Part shown: one piece after another, positions 25,220-34,252 of the stretch | How positions within the stretch are numbered: the first letter of the stretch is position 1 | How the letters are laid out: each line of letters starts with the position of its first letter | Assembly: GCA_017479425.1 (NCBI GenBank) | Contig: JAFVCD010000032.1 | Coordinates: 108,041 to 172,040 of the forward strand | Source of the DNA: Oscillospiraceae bacterium | GTDB lineage: Bacteria; Bacillota; Clostridia; Oscillospirales; Oscillospiraceae | Reading direction: 5' to 3' | DNA: 64,000 bases | The notes under the pieces: generated by a model | What the model was told of the DNA's origin: nothing | Seen by the model: the letters and a program-made list of their open reading frames with translations, nothing else | Database searches by the model: none | Made by a program: the position numbers and the translations under genes

Positions 25220-25286
25220 AATCGCGTAACCGAAAAAGATGACAGATTATACCATACCTGCTTTGCAGTTATGGAAAAATAAAAAT

Positions 25287-25844
25287 ATGGAAAAGAATGT
25301 ACTTATTGCAAAATCGAGATCGGAATTTCGCCGCTGGCTCGAGGCTAACGCCGCCTCTGAGACTGAGTGCTGGCTCGATGTTCGGCGCGGAAAGCCGACA
25401 GACCCGGAGATTTTCTACTACCTGGACGCCGTCGAGGAGGCGCTTTGCTTCGGCTGGATAGACAGCACCGTAAAGCCCTTCGGAGAGCTGCGGCTCCAGC
25501 GCTTTTCTCCGCGCAAAAGGGGCAGCGCGTGGTCGGAGCTGAACCTTGCACGGATCGAGAGGCTCGAAAGTCTCGGGCTTATGACCGAGCTCGGCCGCGC
25601 GGCAGCGCCTGAGAGGGCGGAATTTGCACTCGACCCGGACGTCGAAAAGGCTCTGCGTGAGAACGGCTGCCTGGAGATATTTCTCTCCTTTCCCGCTCTG
25701 TATCAGAGAATCAGGGCGTACAACGTCTCCTTTTACAAAAAGCGCGATCCGGCGCACTGCGAGAAGGCGCTCGCAAATCTCATTCGCTATACAAAGAACG
25801 GCAAAATGTTCGGTCAATGGAACGATTACGGCAGATTAGGGTGA
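25287..25844 (+). CDS. YdeI/OmpD-associated family protein
   Basis: 185 residues. The pattern EFRRWLEANAASETECWLDV, then EALCFGWIDSTVK, then RFSPRKRGSAWSELN is characteristic of the YdeI (bacteriocin-protection) family, whose biochemical role is unsettled. I prefer the ATG at 25287. An in-frame ATG at 25239 would give 16 extra residues without family character. The stop lies four bases before the next gene. Confidence 0.8.
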   Translation: MEKNVLIAKSRSEFRRWLEANAASETECWLDVRRGKPTDPEIFYYLDAVEEALCFGWIDSTVKPFGELRLQRFSPRKRGSAWSELNLARIERLESLGLMTELGRAAAPERAEFALDPDVEKALRENGCLEIFLSFPALYQRIRAYNVSFYKKRDPAHCEKALANLIRYTKNGKMFGQWNDYGRLG

Positions 25845-25848
25845 TATT

Positions 25849-26643
25849 TTGAGAGAGATAATTGAGATTGCCGATATAAACGATCCGCGCGTCGCAGCGT
25901 ATTCGCGGCTCACTGAGGCTCAGCTCCGCAACCGGCTTGAGCCGGAAAAGGGGCTGTTTATCGCGGAAAGTCCGAAGGTCATCGCCTCCGCTCTCGACGC
26001 CGGATACGCTCCGGCGAGCCTTCTTATGGAGCGCCGGCACATCGACGGTGACGGGAAAGCCATCATTGAGAGAACGGACTGTCCCGTCTACACCGGCGAG
26101 CGCGACATTCTCGCCGCCCTTACGGGCTACGAGCTGACGCGCGGCGTACTCTGCGCTATGCGACGAACGTCCGAGCGCAGCGCCGCAGATATTTCCCACG
26201 GTATCCGCCGCGCCGCCGTTATCGACGGCGTTGTGGATTCAACGAACGTCGGTGCGATTTTCAGAAGTGCCGCCGCCCTCGGAATGGACGCTGTTTTCGT
26301 AACGAAGAGCACCTGCGACCCGTATAACCGCAGAGCTGTGAGAGTCAGCATGGGAACGGTATTTATGGTGCCGTGGGCGTATATCGACAGTGCGAACGAG
26401 CTGAAGGACTACGGCTTTAAGACCTGCGCCATGGCTCTCACGGACGAGTCCGTTTCCATCGACGATCCGGCGCTCAGAGAGTGCCCCAAGCTTGCGATAG
26501 TTCTCGGCACCGAGGGTGACGGACTGCGAAAGAGCGTTATAGCGGACTGCGATTACACCGTAAAAATTCCGATGTACCACGGCGTCGACTCCCTCAACGT
26601 CGCGGCGGCAAGCGCCGTTGCGTTCTGGGAGCTGCATAAATAA
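25849..26643 (+). CDS. TrmH/SpoU family RNA 2'-O-methyltransferase
   Basis: 264 residues. An N-terminal RNA-binding domain (about 1-105) precedes a SPOUT knot domain (about 115-264). The three family motifs are DGVVDSTNVGAIFRSAA, IVLGTEGDGL and IPMYHGVDSLNVAAASAV. It methylates ribose 2'-OH in tRNA or 23S rRNA; the target is not determinable here. The start appears to be TTG at 25849 behind AGGG. Confidence 0.9.
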   Translation: MREIIEIADINDPRVAAYSRLTEAQLRNRLEPEKGLFIAESPKVIASALDAGYAPASLLMERRHIDGDGKAIIERTDCPVYTGERDILAALTGYELTRGVLCAMRRTSERSAADISHGIRRAAVIDGVVDSTNVGAIFRSAAALGMDAVFVTKSTCDPYNRRAVRVSMGTVFMVPWAYIDSANELKDYGFKTCAMALTDESVSIDDPALRECPKLAIVLGTEGDGLRKSVIADCDYTVKIPMYHGVDSLNVAAASAVAFWELHK

Positions 26644-26683
26644 GGCAAGGACCGACAATAATATATAAAACGGAGGTATGATT

Positions 26684-27226
26684 ATGGCACAGAACAGGTA
26701 TTCCGGCACCAAGACCGAAAAGAATCTTTGGGAGGCTTTTGCCGGCGAGAGTCAGGCGAGAAACAAGTACACCTTCTTTGCATCCGTCGCGAAGAAAAAC
26801 GGCTATGAGCAGATCTCGGCGCTCTTCCTTAAAACGGCTGAGAACGAAAAGGAGCACGCAAAGCTCTGGTTCAAGGCGCTGGGCGAGCTCGGCGACACCA
26901 AGCAGAACCTTGAGGCCGCCGCAAACGGCGAGAACTATGAGTGGACGGATATGTACGAGCGCTTTGCGAAGGACGCCGAGGAGGAAGGCTTTCCCGAGCT
27001 TGCGGCTCAGTTCCGCGGAGTCGGCGAGATTGAGCGCATGCACGAGGAGCGCTATCGCAAGCTCCTCGCAAACATCGAGGCGATGGAGGTATTCAAAAAG
27101 AGCGGCGTGACCGTCTGGGAGTGCCGCAACTGCGGTCACATCGTCATCGGCACCGAGGCGCCCGACGTCTGCCCCGTCTGCAATCACCCGCAGAGCTACT
27201 TTGAGGTTCACGCAGAGAACTATTGA
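26684..27226 (+). CDS. rbr: Rubrerythrin
   Basis: 180 residues in classical order. A ferritin-like diiron domain (about 1-140), with Glu ligands in [21 protein letters not shown] and IERMHEERY, precedes a C-terminal rubredoxin site with two CxxC pairs (CRNCG, CPVCN). It reduces peroxide in anaerobes. The second ATG (26684) is chosen because GGAGG lies 7 bases before it; the ATG at 26678 is too close. Confidence 0.94.
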   Translation: MAQNRYSGTKTEKNLWEAFAGESQARNKYTFFASVAKKNGYEQISALFLKTAENEKEHAKLWFKALGELGDTKQNLEAAANGENYEWTDMYERFAKDAEEEGFPELAAQFRGVGEIERMHEERYRKLLANIEAMEVFKKSGVTVWECRNCGHIVIGTEAPDVCPVCNHPQSYFEVHAENY

Positions 27227-27240
27227 TTCTTCAATCTGTT

Positions 27241-27269
27241 TCGGGAGGGCTTGCCCTCCCGATTTTTTT
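27241..27269 (+). terminator. Terminator of rubrerythrin gene
   Basis: Ten-bp stem TCGGGAGGGC / GCCCTCCCGA with a two-base loop, followed by seven T. Confidence 0.92.
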
Positions 27270-27315
27270 GTGATATAGTATTAAATTGACATAATACGAA
27301 AAGAGAGGTGATTCT

Positions 27316-28410
27316 ATGGCGGTAAAAATACTCCACGCCGCTGATTTTCATCTTGACTCACCCTTCTCCTCGCTGTCCGAGGAAAAGGCTATACAGCGCA
27401 GGCGGGAATCACGCGAGCTTCTGACGGAGCTCATGGATATCGCTGAAAAGGAAAGCGTGCAGGTGATGCTCCTTGCGGGCGATCTCTTCGACTCCGGTCT
27501 CAGCTACCGTGAAACGCAGGAGGCTATGCAGGCGTTTCTCTCCGGGTTAAAATGCGAGGTATTCATCGCGCCCGGAAATCACGACTATTGGTCGCCGCGC
27601 TCGCCCTACGCATTTCTGGAGCTTCCGGAAAACGTGCATATCTTCCGCGCGCAGCAGCCGAAGTGCGTTGAGCTGCCCTCTCTCGGGTGCAGAGTCTGGG
27701 GCAGCGCCTTCACTAGCCCCGTTTCAGACGATATGCTCGCCGATTTTCATCCCGGCGAAACGGAGCTCATCGACCTTATGGTGCTGCACGCCTCCATCGG
27801 AGGTGACCGCTACTGTCCGATAACTGAGGACGAGATCGCCGCGACGGGGCTTGATTACCTTGCCCTCGGTCACGTTCACGCCTGCTCTGGAATCAGAAAG
27901 GCCGGCAAGGTGCATTACGCATACCCCGGCTGTCTTGAGGCGCGCGGCTTTGACGAGTGCGGTGAGAAGGGATACATAATCGGCACTGTCGAGAAGGGAA
28001 AATGCTCTCTCGCCTTCCGTCCCCTTGCACACCGCCTCTACTCTGAGCGTGAAATCGACCTCACCGGAGCCCTCAGCGCCGCGGACGCGATAAGCGCCTC
28101 CGTCGGTGAGGGTGAAAAGGACAACATCGTGCGCCTCACTCTCAAGGGTGAGTTTTCCGGCAAGGTCGATACCGACGAGCTTACGCGCCTCTTCGAGGAT
28201 AAGTTCTTCTCCCTGCGCATTAAAGACCGCACCGTTCCCGCCTCCGACCTCTGGGCCGGCGTTGACGAGGACAGCCTGCGCGGCCTGTTTCTCTCCTCGC
28301 TAAAGGCAAAATTCGACGCTGCGGCAGACGAGCGTGAGCGCAGGATAATCCTCAGCGCCGCGAAATACGGCGTTGCGGCGCTCGACGGAAGGGAGGCGTG
28401 GAAGCCTTGA
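27316..28410 (+). CDS. SbcD/YhaO-like DNA repair metallophosphoesterase
   Basis: 364 residues. The N-terminal metallophosphoesterase core (about 1-230) carries AADFHLDSPF, LLAGDLFDSG, APGNHDYW, LHASIGGD and LGHVHA. The C-terminal part (about 240-364) is the capping/ATPase-docking region. It overlaps by 13 bases the gene for an SMC-like ATPase, the pair corresponding to B. subtilis yhaO-yhaN. Together they should act as an Mre11-Rad50-like DNA-end processing complex. Confidence 0.88.
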   Translation: MAVKILHAADFHLDSPFSSLSEEKAIQRRRESRELLTELMDIAEKESVQVMLLAGDLFDSGLSYRETQEAMQAFLSGLKCEVFIAPGNHDYWSPRSPYAFLELPENVHIFRAQQPKCVELPSLGCRVWGSAFTSPVSDDMLADFHPGETELIDLMVLHASIGGDRYCPITEDEIAATGLDYLALGHVHACSGIRKAGKVHYAYPGCLEARGFDECGEKGYIIGTVEKGKCSLAFRPLAHRLYSEREIDLTGALSAADAISASVGEGEKDNIVRLTLKGEFSGKVDTDELTRLFEDKFFSLRIKDRTVPASDLWAGVDEDSLRGLFLSSLKAKFDAAADERERRIILSAAKYGVAALDGREAWKP

Positions 28411-30692
28411 AGATAAGAAAGATGAAAGCCACCTTCGGCAAGCTCAAAAATTCCGAGCTTGAGCTTCAGGACGGGCTCAACGTCGTCTGCGCGCCGAACG
28501 AGTACGGCAAGAGCACCTGGTGCGCCTTTATAAAGGCGATGCTCTACGGCATCGACTCCTCCGAGCGCGACAAGACCGGCTATCTCTCCGCAAAAACGCG
28601 CTACCGCCCGTGGGACGGAACTGCGCCGCAGGGCAGCATGGATCTCGTGCATGAGGGCAGGGAAATCACCATCCAGCGTGCAAACCACGGCTCCGCGGCA
28701 TTCAAGAGCATGATGGCGTACCGCACCGGCACCGCGGATTTCATCAAGGAATTGCAGCCGGACACCGTCGGCGAGGCGCTGACCGGCGTTAGCGAGCACG
28801 TTTTCGAGCGCACGGCGTACATACGCCGTCCGGAGCTGAGGATCAGTCAGACGAGCGACCTTGAAAAGCGCATTCAGTCGCTGATCTTTACCGGCGACGA
28901 GCAGACAAGCTTTACTGAGGCAGACGAAAAACTGCGCGCGTGGCAGCGAAAGCTGCGCTACAACCGCTCCGGCGCGATCCCCGCGCTCGAGAAGGAGCGC
29001 AAGGCGGCTGAGGACGAGCTCAATGCCGTCGAGAGCATATCAGACGAGATTTCCGAACTCCGCTCCCGCATAACCCGCCTCACCGCGCAGGACGAGAGTC
29101 TGCGCGCCGACCTCGAGACCCACGATAAGATAGACCGCCGCGACGAGGCCCGAAAGATAATTGCCTGCGGTGAAAAGCTCAGACGCGCCGAGGAGCGCGT
29201 TAACGAGCTTACTGAAAAATGCACGAAAAACGGCAACCTTATGACGCGGCAGGACATTTCCGACATACGCGAGGTAGCGAGCTCCGTCGCTCCCCTGCGC
29301 AAGGTCAGAAACGACGCCGAAAAGGCGCTCTGGCAGACCGAGAAGGACATATCCGACATCACAGCGCGCAAGGAGACAAGTCCGCTCTATCCGAGAAGCG
29401 AGGAAGAGACCATCGCTCTCTCAAAGCGCGTATCTGAGCTTGACGCGCAGATAAAAAAGGCGAAGAAGCGCCGTATTCCGAAGCCGATACCCATTGCGAT
29501 CATCGTTATCGCGGTGGCGCTGGCGCTCATAACAAGCGGCGTTCTAATGCCGTTTGCCGAGTACTTCCCCGCCATCTCCGGCGCAGTTTCGTTCCGGCTC
29601 TGGGGTGTTCTCTCCGCGGCGGCGCTCGGCATACTCGCGGTATTTCTGATGCTCTTCAAGCCCGGCGGAGGCAAGAGCGAAAAGGAGCTCAGCGATATTC
29701 TGTCCGCCGCCGGTGTGACGAGCACCGACAAGCTTACAAATCTCTGCGCGGCTTACTGCCACCTTCTCAGAAGCGAGGAGCCGGCGACCGCACTCCGTGA
29801 CGCCGCAAGGGCGAAGTATGACGACGCCGCGCGCGCGAGCGCTGAGGCCGAGGAAAAGGCAGTCGAGGCAGTTCGCAAATTCGTGCCGGACGCGAAGAGC
29901 GGTTCGGATATTGCGCTTTTAGTCGACGAGACCGAAAAGGCGCTTGAGGAAAAGACAAAAGCGGAGTTTGAGCTCGCATCTCTCAGAAGCGTTTACGAAA
30001 CGCTGAAGGAAAAGTTCGGCGGCGAGCCTGAGGTTTCCGATGAATTCATCCAAGCCCCGCTCCGTGACCGTGAGGACACGCTGAAGGCGCTCGCGCGGAA
30101 CACCGAGAGCCTCAACGAGGCGACAAGGGAGTTTCACGTTGCCATTGGCGAAGCCGGCACGAAGGGCGACCCTGCGGTGATCGGCGGGCACATCGACGAG
30201 CTTGACGAGCGCCTTGCCGCGCTCGAGGAAAAATACGCTGCCCTCACCCTTGCCGACGAGGCGCTGAGCGAGGCGAACACAACGCTCACCACGCGCTTCA
30301 GTCCGCTCATCTCAAAGAAAGCCGGCGAGTATTTTGAGCGGCTCACGGATGGGCAGTACGAAAAGCTCAGCTTTGACCGCGGCTTTGACGCCCTCGCGCG
30401 CCGCGCAGGCGACGATATCGGCCACAGCGTGCTCTCGCTGTCAGAGGGCACGGCCGACGAGATATATTTCTCCCTGCGCCTCAGTATGTGCGAGCTGATT
30501 CTCACAGGCTCCGACCCCTGCCCCATCATCCTCGACGACGCGCTTCTGAACTTTGACGACGAGCGTCTTAAAGAGGCGCTGGATCTCCTCTCCAAAATCA
30601 GTGAGGAGAGGCAGGTCATTATCTTCACCTGCCATAGCCGCGAGGCTGATCTTCTCGAGGGGCGCGACGGCGTGAACATCATAAGAGCATAA
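28398..30692 (+). CDS. SbcC/YhaN-like ATPase with coiled coils and two membrane helices
   Basis: 764 residues. Walker A APNEYGKST (32-40) follows an SMC-type N-terminus. Long coiled coils (about 190-350 and 430-640) are interrupted by two hydrophobic helices (about 363-384 and 400-420), as in YhaN. The C-terminal ABC head holds the signature LSLSEGTADEIYFS and the Walker B IILDDALLNFDD. The start is GTG inside the end of the nuclease gene. It should drive the partner nuclease; the membrane hairpin would tether it. The repeat element copy 3 follows. Confidence 0.87.
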   Translation: MEALKIRKMKATFGKLKNSELELQDGLNVVCAPNEYGKSTWCAFIKAMLYGIDSSERDKTGYLSAKTRYRPWDGTAPQGSMDLVHEGREITIQRANHGSAAFKSMMAYRTGTADFIKELQPDTVGEALTGVSEHVFERTAYIRRPELRISQTSDLEKRIQSLIFTGDEQTSFTEADEKLRAWQRKLRYNRSGAIPALEKERKAAEDELNAVESISDEISELRSRITRLTAQDESLRADLETHDKIDRRDEARKIIACGEKLRRAEERVNELTEKCTKNGNLMTRQDISDIREVASSVAPLRKVRNDAEKALWQTEKDISDITARKETSPLYPRSEEETIALSKRVSELDAQIKKAKKRRIPKPIPIAIIVIAVALALITSGVLMPFAEYFPAISGAVSFRLWGVLSAAALGILAVFLMLFKPGGGKSEKELSDILSAAGVTSTDKLTNLCAAYCHLLRSEEPATALRDAARAKYDDAARASAEAEEKAVEAVRKFVPDAKSGSDIALLVDETEKALEEKTKAEFELASLRSVYETLKEKFGGEPEVSDEFIQAPLRDREDTLKALARNTESLNEATREFHVAIGEAGTKGDPAVIGGHIDELDERLAALEEKYAALTLADEALSEANTTLTTRFSPLISKKAGEYFERLTDGQYEKLSFDRGFDALARRAGDDIGHSVLSLSEGTADEIYFSLRLSMCELILTGSDPCPIILDDALLNFDDERLKEALDLLSKISEERQVIIFTCHSREADLLEGRDGVNIIRA

Positions 30693-30697
30693 GCCTC

Positions 30698-30920
30698 GGG
30701 CGCATCCATTATGGGTGCGCCCAATCAATGCGTCGACAAAGTCTCCGCATCGAACATATTTTGCGCTCTCGGAGCGCAAAATATGTCGCCTGCGGGCCTG
30801 TTTGCGACGTGAAGGGGCCTCTCGGCCGGCCCCTTCACAGAACCCCGCCTCCTTTATCCAACGCTTTTCCTTTTTGTCTACAGTCTGTTTGGGCGCACCC
30901 ATTCCGGGTGCGCCCAATTT
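30698..30920 (-). mobile_element. Terminator-flanked palindromic element, copy 3 (reversed)
   Basis: Flanking hairpins GGGCGCATCC..GGGTGCGCCC (30698-30722) and GGGCGCACCC..GGGTGCGCCC (30891-30915) differ at three positions, so this pair is older or has drifted. The core between them is the reverse complement of copy 1, starting AATGCGTCGACAAAG and ending TTTGTCTACAGTCTG. The T-tract (AATTTTCT) follows the right-hand hairpin, distal to the upstream ATPase gene. Hairpin 2 has loop-proximal changes that keep pairing (GCGCTC / GAGCGC). Confidence 0.85.
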
Positions 30921-30924
30921 TCTA

Positions 30925-30953
30925 TTGACAAACAAGCTGAGTTAGAGTATACT
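30925..30953 (+). promoter_or_regulatory. Consensus promoter of the DUF3793-flavodoxin operon
   Basis: Perfect TTGACA (30925-30930), 17-bp spacer, TATACT (30948-30953). The -10 box lies inside operator 1. Confidence 0.88.
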
Positions 30954-30977
30954 AACTATTAGTTAGATATATCTAAC
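30941..30977 (+). promoter_or_regulatory. Two tandem DtxR/IdeR-like operators
   Basis: GTTAG-N6-CTAAC occurs at 30941-30956 and again at 30962-30977, where the whole 16 bases form a perfect palindrome. The centres are 21 bp apart, two helical turns. The half-sites resemble DtxR/IdeR/MntR-family boxes. Binding would cover the -10 box and the start of transcription, so metal-dependent repression of the downstream genes is the likely logic. Confidence 0.65.
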
Positions 30978-30995
30978 CTCAGGGGGGTGAGCCTT

Positions 30996-31550
30996 ATGTC
31001 AGAGGAAAACATCATCAATAACTGCGCGCCGACGCTGGCGGGGCTCAAGACCGGCAGTCTGTTCAACGCCTTTTACAAGTCGAAGTCTGAGCTTCTCTGC
31101 GACATCGCTCACTTCAATCGCCTGCTCGCCGGTAAGGGTCTGCGGGTCATACCGCTCCGCTTTTCGCAGTCGAGCGCTCTCATATATCTCTACCGCCCCG
31201 ACAAGCTGAAGCTCGACCTCAACGACCCCGAGGCGGCAAAAATTCTCGCAGAGAGCGGATACGAGAGCCGCGAGAGCTCAAAATGTATATCGAGGCTCAT
31301 ACGCCGCCTGCGCGAGAGCGGCGATTTCCCTCACGAGATCGGGCTGTTTCTCAGCTACCCGCCCGAGGACGTGCGCGGCTTCATAGAAAACCGCGGCAAG
31401 AACGCCAAGGCAGGCGGACTCTGGAAGGTCTACGGCGACGTTGAGAGCGCCGAGGCGCTATTTGAGAGATTTAAGCGCTGTACAGTCAGCTATCGCAGAG
31501 CCTTCGAGCGCGGAAAGCGCCTCGGAGATCTTGCGCTGGCGTGTAAATAA
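30996..31550 (+). CDS. DUF3793 family protein
   Basis: 184 residues. The pattern CAPTLAGLKTGSLFN, then LRVIPLRFSQSSALIYLYRP, then HEIGLFLSYPPEDVRGFI is characteristic of DUF3793, a family of unknown function common in clostridia next to flavodoxins and metal transport genes. The ATG at 30996 is preceded by a very strong GGGGGGTGA site; a GTG three codons earlier lies inside that site. It is followed after 20 bases by flavodoxin, and the shared promoter has DtxR-like operators. Confidence 0.85.
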   Translation: MSEENIINNCAPTLAGLKTGSLFNAFYKSKSELLCDIAHFNRLLAGKGLRVIPLRFSQSSALIYLYRPDKLKLDLNDPEAAKILAESGYESRESSKCISRLIRRLRESGDFPHEIGLFLSYPPEDVRGFIENRGKNAKAGGLWKVYGDVESAEALFERFKRCTVSYRRAFERGKRLGDLALACK

Positions 31551-31570
31551 TCAATAAGGAGTAAAATAAA

Positions 31571-31993
31571 ATGAGTAAAGTTGCAGTTGTATATTGGAGC
31601 GGCACCGGAAACACCGAGCAGATGGCGAATTTCGTGCTCGAGGGCGCGCAGAGCGCCGGCGCCGAGGCGGAGCTTTTTTCCTGCGACGCCTTCGATCCCG
31701 ACCTTGTCGACGGCTTTGACGGCATCGCGTTCGGATGCTCGGCGCAGGGCGATGAGGTTATTGAGGAGAGCGAATTTGAGCCGATGTTCTCAGCCTGCGA
31801 GGGTAAACTCGCGGGCAAGAAGGTAGCTCTTTTCGGCTCCTACGGCTGGGGTGACGGCGAATGGATGCGCTCATGGGAGGCGCGCTGTGCCGACAGTGGA
31901 ATCGCCCTCGCCGCCGAGAGCGTGATCGCAAACGACGCGCCGGACGACGACGCCGCAGAAAGGTGCAGAGCGCTCGGCGCGGCGATCGCATAA
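31571..31993 (+). CDS. Flavodoxin
   Basis: 140-residue short-chain flavodoxin binding FMN as a low-potential electron carrier. The phosphate loop WSGTGNTEQM (9-18), the FGCSAQGDE loop and the FGSYGWGDGEWM loop that flanks the isoalloxazine are intact. It lies in an operon with DUF3793 under a putative metal-responsive operator, which fits replacement of ferredoxin when iron is scarce. Confidence 0.93.
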   Translation: MSKVAVVYWSGTGNTEQMANFVLEGAQSAGAEAELFSCDAFDPDLVDGFDGIAFGCSAQGDEVIEESEFEPMFSACEGKLAGKKVALFGSYGWGDGEWMRSWEARCADSGIALAAESVIANDAPDDDAAERCRALGAAIA

Positions 31994-32058
31994 TTTTATG
32001 AATAAAACGAGGAGCTCCGGTTATACTACGATCATCCACTTGAAAGGAGATAACCGAA

Positions 32059-32262
32059 ATGTCTAACAATAAGAGCTCCAAGCAGTCTCAGGACACCGCA
32101 AGCGTCATTAAACCCGGCACTGATAATCAGGATCCCGGCACCTACGTTGAGGTCGGTCCCCGCGGCGGCAAGGTTGAGAACGCACGCACTGTTACCATCG
32201 AGAAGGGCGAGCGCCTCCCCGCCACCAGCAAATCCGGCAACGGCTGGGTAAAGCAGAACTGA
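32059..32262 (+). CDS. YjzC-like small protein
   Basis: 67 residues, hydrophilic. The core IKPGT, then GTYVEVGPRGGKV, then KGERLPATSKSGNGWV resembles B. subtilis YjzC, a small stress-associated protein of unknown role. AAGGAG lies 9 bases before the ATG. A short inverted repeat CGGTTAT / ATAACCG (about 32017-32054) brackets the ribosome site. Confidence 0.65.
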   Translation: MSNNKSSKQSQDTASVIKPGTDNQDPGTYVEVGPRGGKVENARTVTIEKGERLPATSKSGNGWVKQN

Positions 32263-32267
32263 AAAAG

Positions 32268-32304
32268 CGGCTGTGAAGAATTGCTCTTCACAGCCGTTAT
32301 TTTA
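32268..32304. terminator. Bidirectional terminator, YjzC-like / SGNH gene
   Basis: Twelve-bp perfect stem CGGCTGTGAAGA / TCTTCACAGCCG with a five-base loop and TTATTTTAT on the plus strand; A-rich flank gives a T-run on the minus strand. Confidence 0.88.
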
Positions 32305-33033
32305 TATCGTGCGAAGCCACGCCTCTATGAAGCGGCTCTCGTACTCGTGAGCGCGGGCGTTTGGATGCGTGTTTTTTGGAGGCGCGACGGCGAAGGCCTG
32401 GGTTCTCGCGTCGCGGACGGATTTCAGTATCTCATGATTCGTGCTTCTGCCCATGCAGGGTGTTCGCTCGTCGCCGTTGAGGTCGAGGTACGGCACGCCC
32501 CATTTTTTTGCTATGGCGATCTCGGCAAAGCGGTAATCCTCTGTCTCGCAGCCGTTCGAGATTATTATGCCGATGTGCGCGAAGGGGTGGTGCGCGATGA
32601 GATACTCCATAACCGTGTTCCATGCGCCGTAGAAGGTCTCGACGCCGGTGTCGTCAATGGTGCCCATGTAGACCGTTCCCGCCTTTATTTCGCCGTCGTC
32701 GCCGGTGGATTTCGGGCGGTGGTGGCTGTCGTTTATGCCGAAGTAGAGCGTTATGTAGTCGGCGTCGGCGTCGATGGTCTTGTATAAGTTCTCGGAGAAC
32801 GTGTTGTGAAAGTCCGCGTCGGACGGGGTCGCCATCGTCATACCGCCCATAGCAAGATGCTGTATCTCCATTCCGGTGCGCTCGGCTATAAGGAAGCCAT
32901 AGGTTTTGGCTCTGCCGGCAAACCGCCCCTCTTTGAAGGTCGGGACTCCGTCAGGCGCGCCGGAGAAGTCGCCGTTTGAGAAGCTGTCGCCGCAGACAGC
33001 CCATTTTTTACCGAAAAGAATATCTTTTTCCAT
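32302..33033 (-). CDS. SGNH/GDSL-type esterase/hydrolase
   Basis: 243 residues. Block I CGDSFSNGD carries the nucleophile Ser17. Block III is FGINDSHH, with the oxyanion Asn. A C-terminal NTHPNARAHEYES provides the catalytic His. No signal peptide is present, so it is probably cytosolic. Family members deacetylate or hydrolyse esters on sugars and lipids; the substrate is unknown. The 3' end touches the shared terminator. Confidence 0.85.
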   Translation of the reverse strand: MEKDILFGKKWAVCGDSFSNGDFSGAPDGVPTFKEGRFAGRAKTYGFLIAERTGMEIQHLAMGGMTMATPSDADFHNTFSENLYKTIDADADYITLYFGINDSHHRPKSTGDDGEIKAGTVYMGTIDDTGVETFYGAWNTVMEYLIAHHPFAHIGIIISNGCETEDYRFAEIAIAKKWGVPYLDLNGDERTPCMGRSTNHEILKSVRDARTQAFAVAPPKNTHPNARAHEYESRFIEAWLRTI

Positions 33034-33044
33034 ACTGCCCTCCG

Positions 33045-34169
33045 TTAAATTTTTATTTCCATGCCGTTGACCTCGACCGTCGAGCCGACGGGGATCAAGA
33101 GATACTTTCTGCCGTCAACCTCGCGCGTTTCGAGAAGAAAGCTCTCAGTCGGAGTTACGCTGACCGTAAGGTCGCCGGATTTGACTGTAAATTTCTTGCC
33201 GTCGATGACGTTCTCCGGCTTTATTGAAGCGCCCTCGCCGAGAACCTCTCTGCACGCCGCCGTGAAGCGCTCGACTCTCTCCTCGCTTACGCCGGAATCG
33301 AGAAGAATATCGCCGAGCTCGTCCGCAGTATAGCTCAGCGGCTCGGGTATCTTCGCCTCCTTGTGCGCTGCAAGCTCCGTGCCGAGGCGGCCGTTCACCG
33401 TCTGCACAACGCTGAAATCACACTCATCCTCAAGTGTTTCCGTCAGCACTCTCTCAAAGCTCTCCCGCTGCTCCTGCGCCGAGGGAAGCACCTCGGTATT
33501 GAAAATGCCCTGAATGAAGTCGGGGTGGATATCGTTTGAGCGGCGGGTAAAGAAAAGAGCGTTATAGATGTTCGCAGCCCTCCGGTCGAACGCCGGAAAG
33601 ATAAAGCCGAGCTCCGTCGGCGCAATTATCTGACCCGAGGCGGTGGTGTGGAATTCATTGTCGCCCGGGAAGAACTGCAGCTCAGCCTTCAGCTCCTTCG
33701 TCGGACAGACGGCGCATACAAGATAGCTGTAAACGCTGTCGGAGCCGATTTCCTCTCCGTCCTTCGCTTTTTTCGGAACGTCGTAGGTATCGTGGGCGAT
33801 CAGAATGACGTAGTTTGAGTCGCCCATATCGGTCGAGTCGATAACGCGGCGGAAAAACTCCTCGCGCGCGTCCTTGTCCTGAAGCTTACTCTGTCTCATC
33901 GCCATAAGCAGCGCGTGCTCATCGCCGCCGCGAACCTGCTCGGTCGAGAAGACTATGTCGATGAGGTTTTTATCTATCCCTCCGGAGATGCTCTTTTTGA
34001 GAAGCGCAATATACTTCTCCTGCTCGGACTGCGGCATGAGCGACAACGGCTCGTCTATGTAGCTGATTATTTCCTTGCGGGTATTGACGTAGCAGCCGTA
34101 TATTCTGCCTATTGCGAGCCTGTCGGGTCTGAAATGCCGCCGAAGCTCGCCTATTTCCTTTTGTGTCAT
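33045..34169 (-). CDS. DUF4317 family protein
   Basis: 374 residues, soluble. The start MTQKEIGELRRHFRPD and the stretch IGRIYGCYVNTRKEIISY are typical of DUF4317, a clostridial family of unknown function. The C-terminal region (about 300-374) carries beta strands ending in VEVNGMEIKI. I chose the ATG at 34169 with GGAGG 5 bases before; an in-frame TTG upstream overlaps that site. The SGNH gene follows after 11 bases. Confidence 0.85.
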   Translation of the reverse strand: MTQKEIGELRRHFRPDRLAIGRIYGCYVNTRKEIISYIDEPLSLMPQSEQEKYIALLKKSISGGIDKNLIDIVFSTEQVRGGDEHALLMAMRQSKLQDKDAREEFFRRVIDSTDMGDSNYVILIAHDTYDVPKKAKDGEEIGSDSVYSYLVCAVCPTKELKAELQFFPGDNEFHTTASGQIIAPTELGFIFPAFDRRAANIYNALFFTRRSNDIHPDFIQGIFNTEVLPSAQEQRESFERVLTETLEDECDFSVVQTVNGRLGTELAAHKEAKIPEPLSYTADELGDILLDSGVSEERVERFTAACREVLGEGASIKPENVIDGKKFTVKSGDLTVSVTPTESFLLETREVDGRKYLLIPVGSTVEVNGMEIKI

Positions 34170-34252
34170 TACTTCCTCCAAAGCTTAAAGTTCCCATAGA
34201 GCATACCACAAACAGCGCCACAGTTTCAAGGTACAATTTAGCCGAAAAACGC

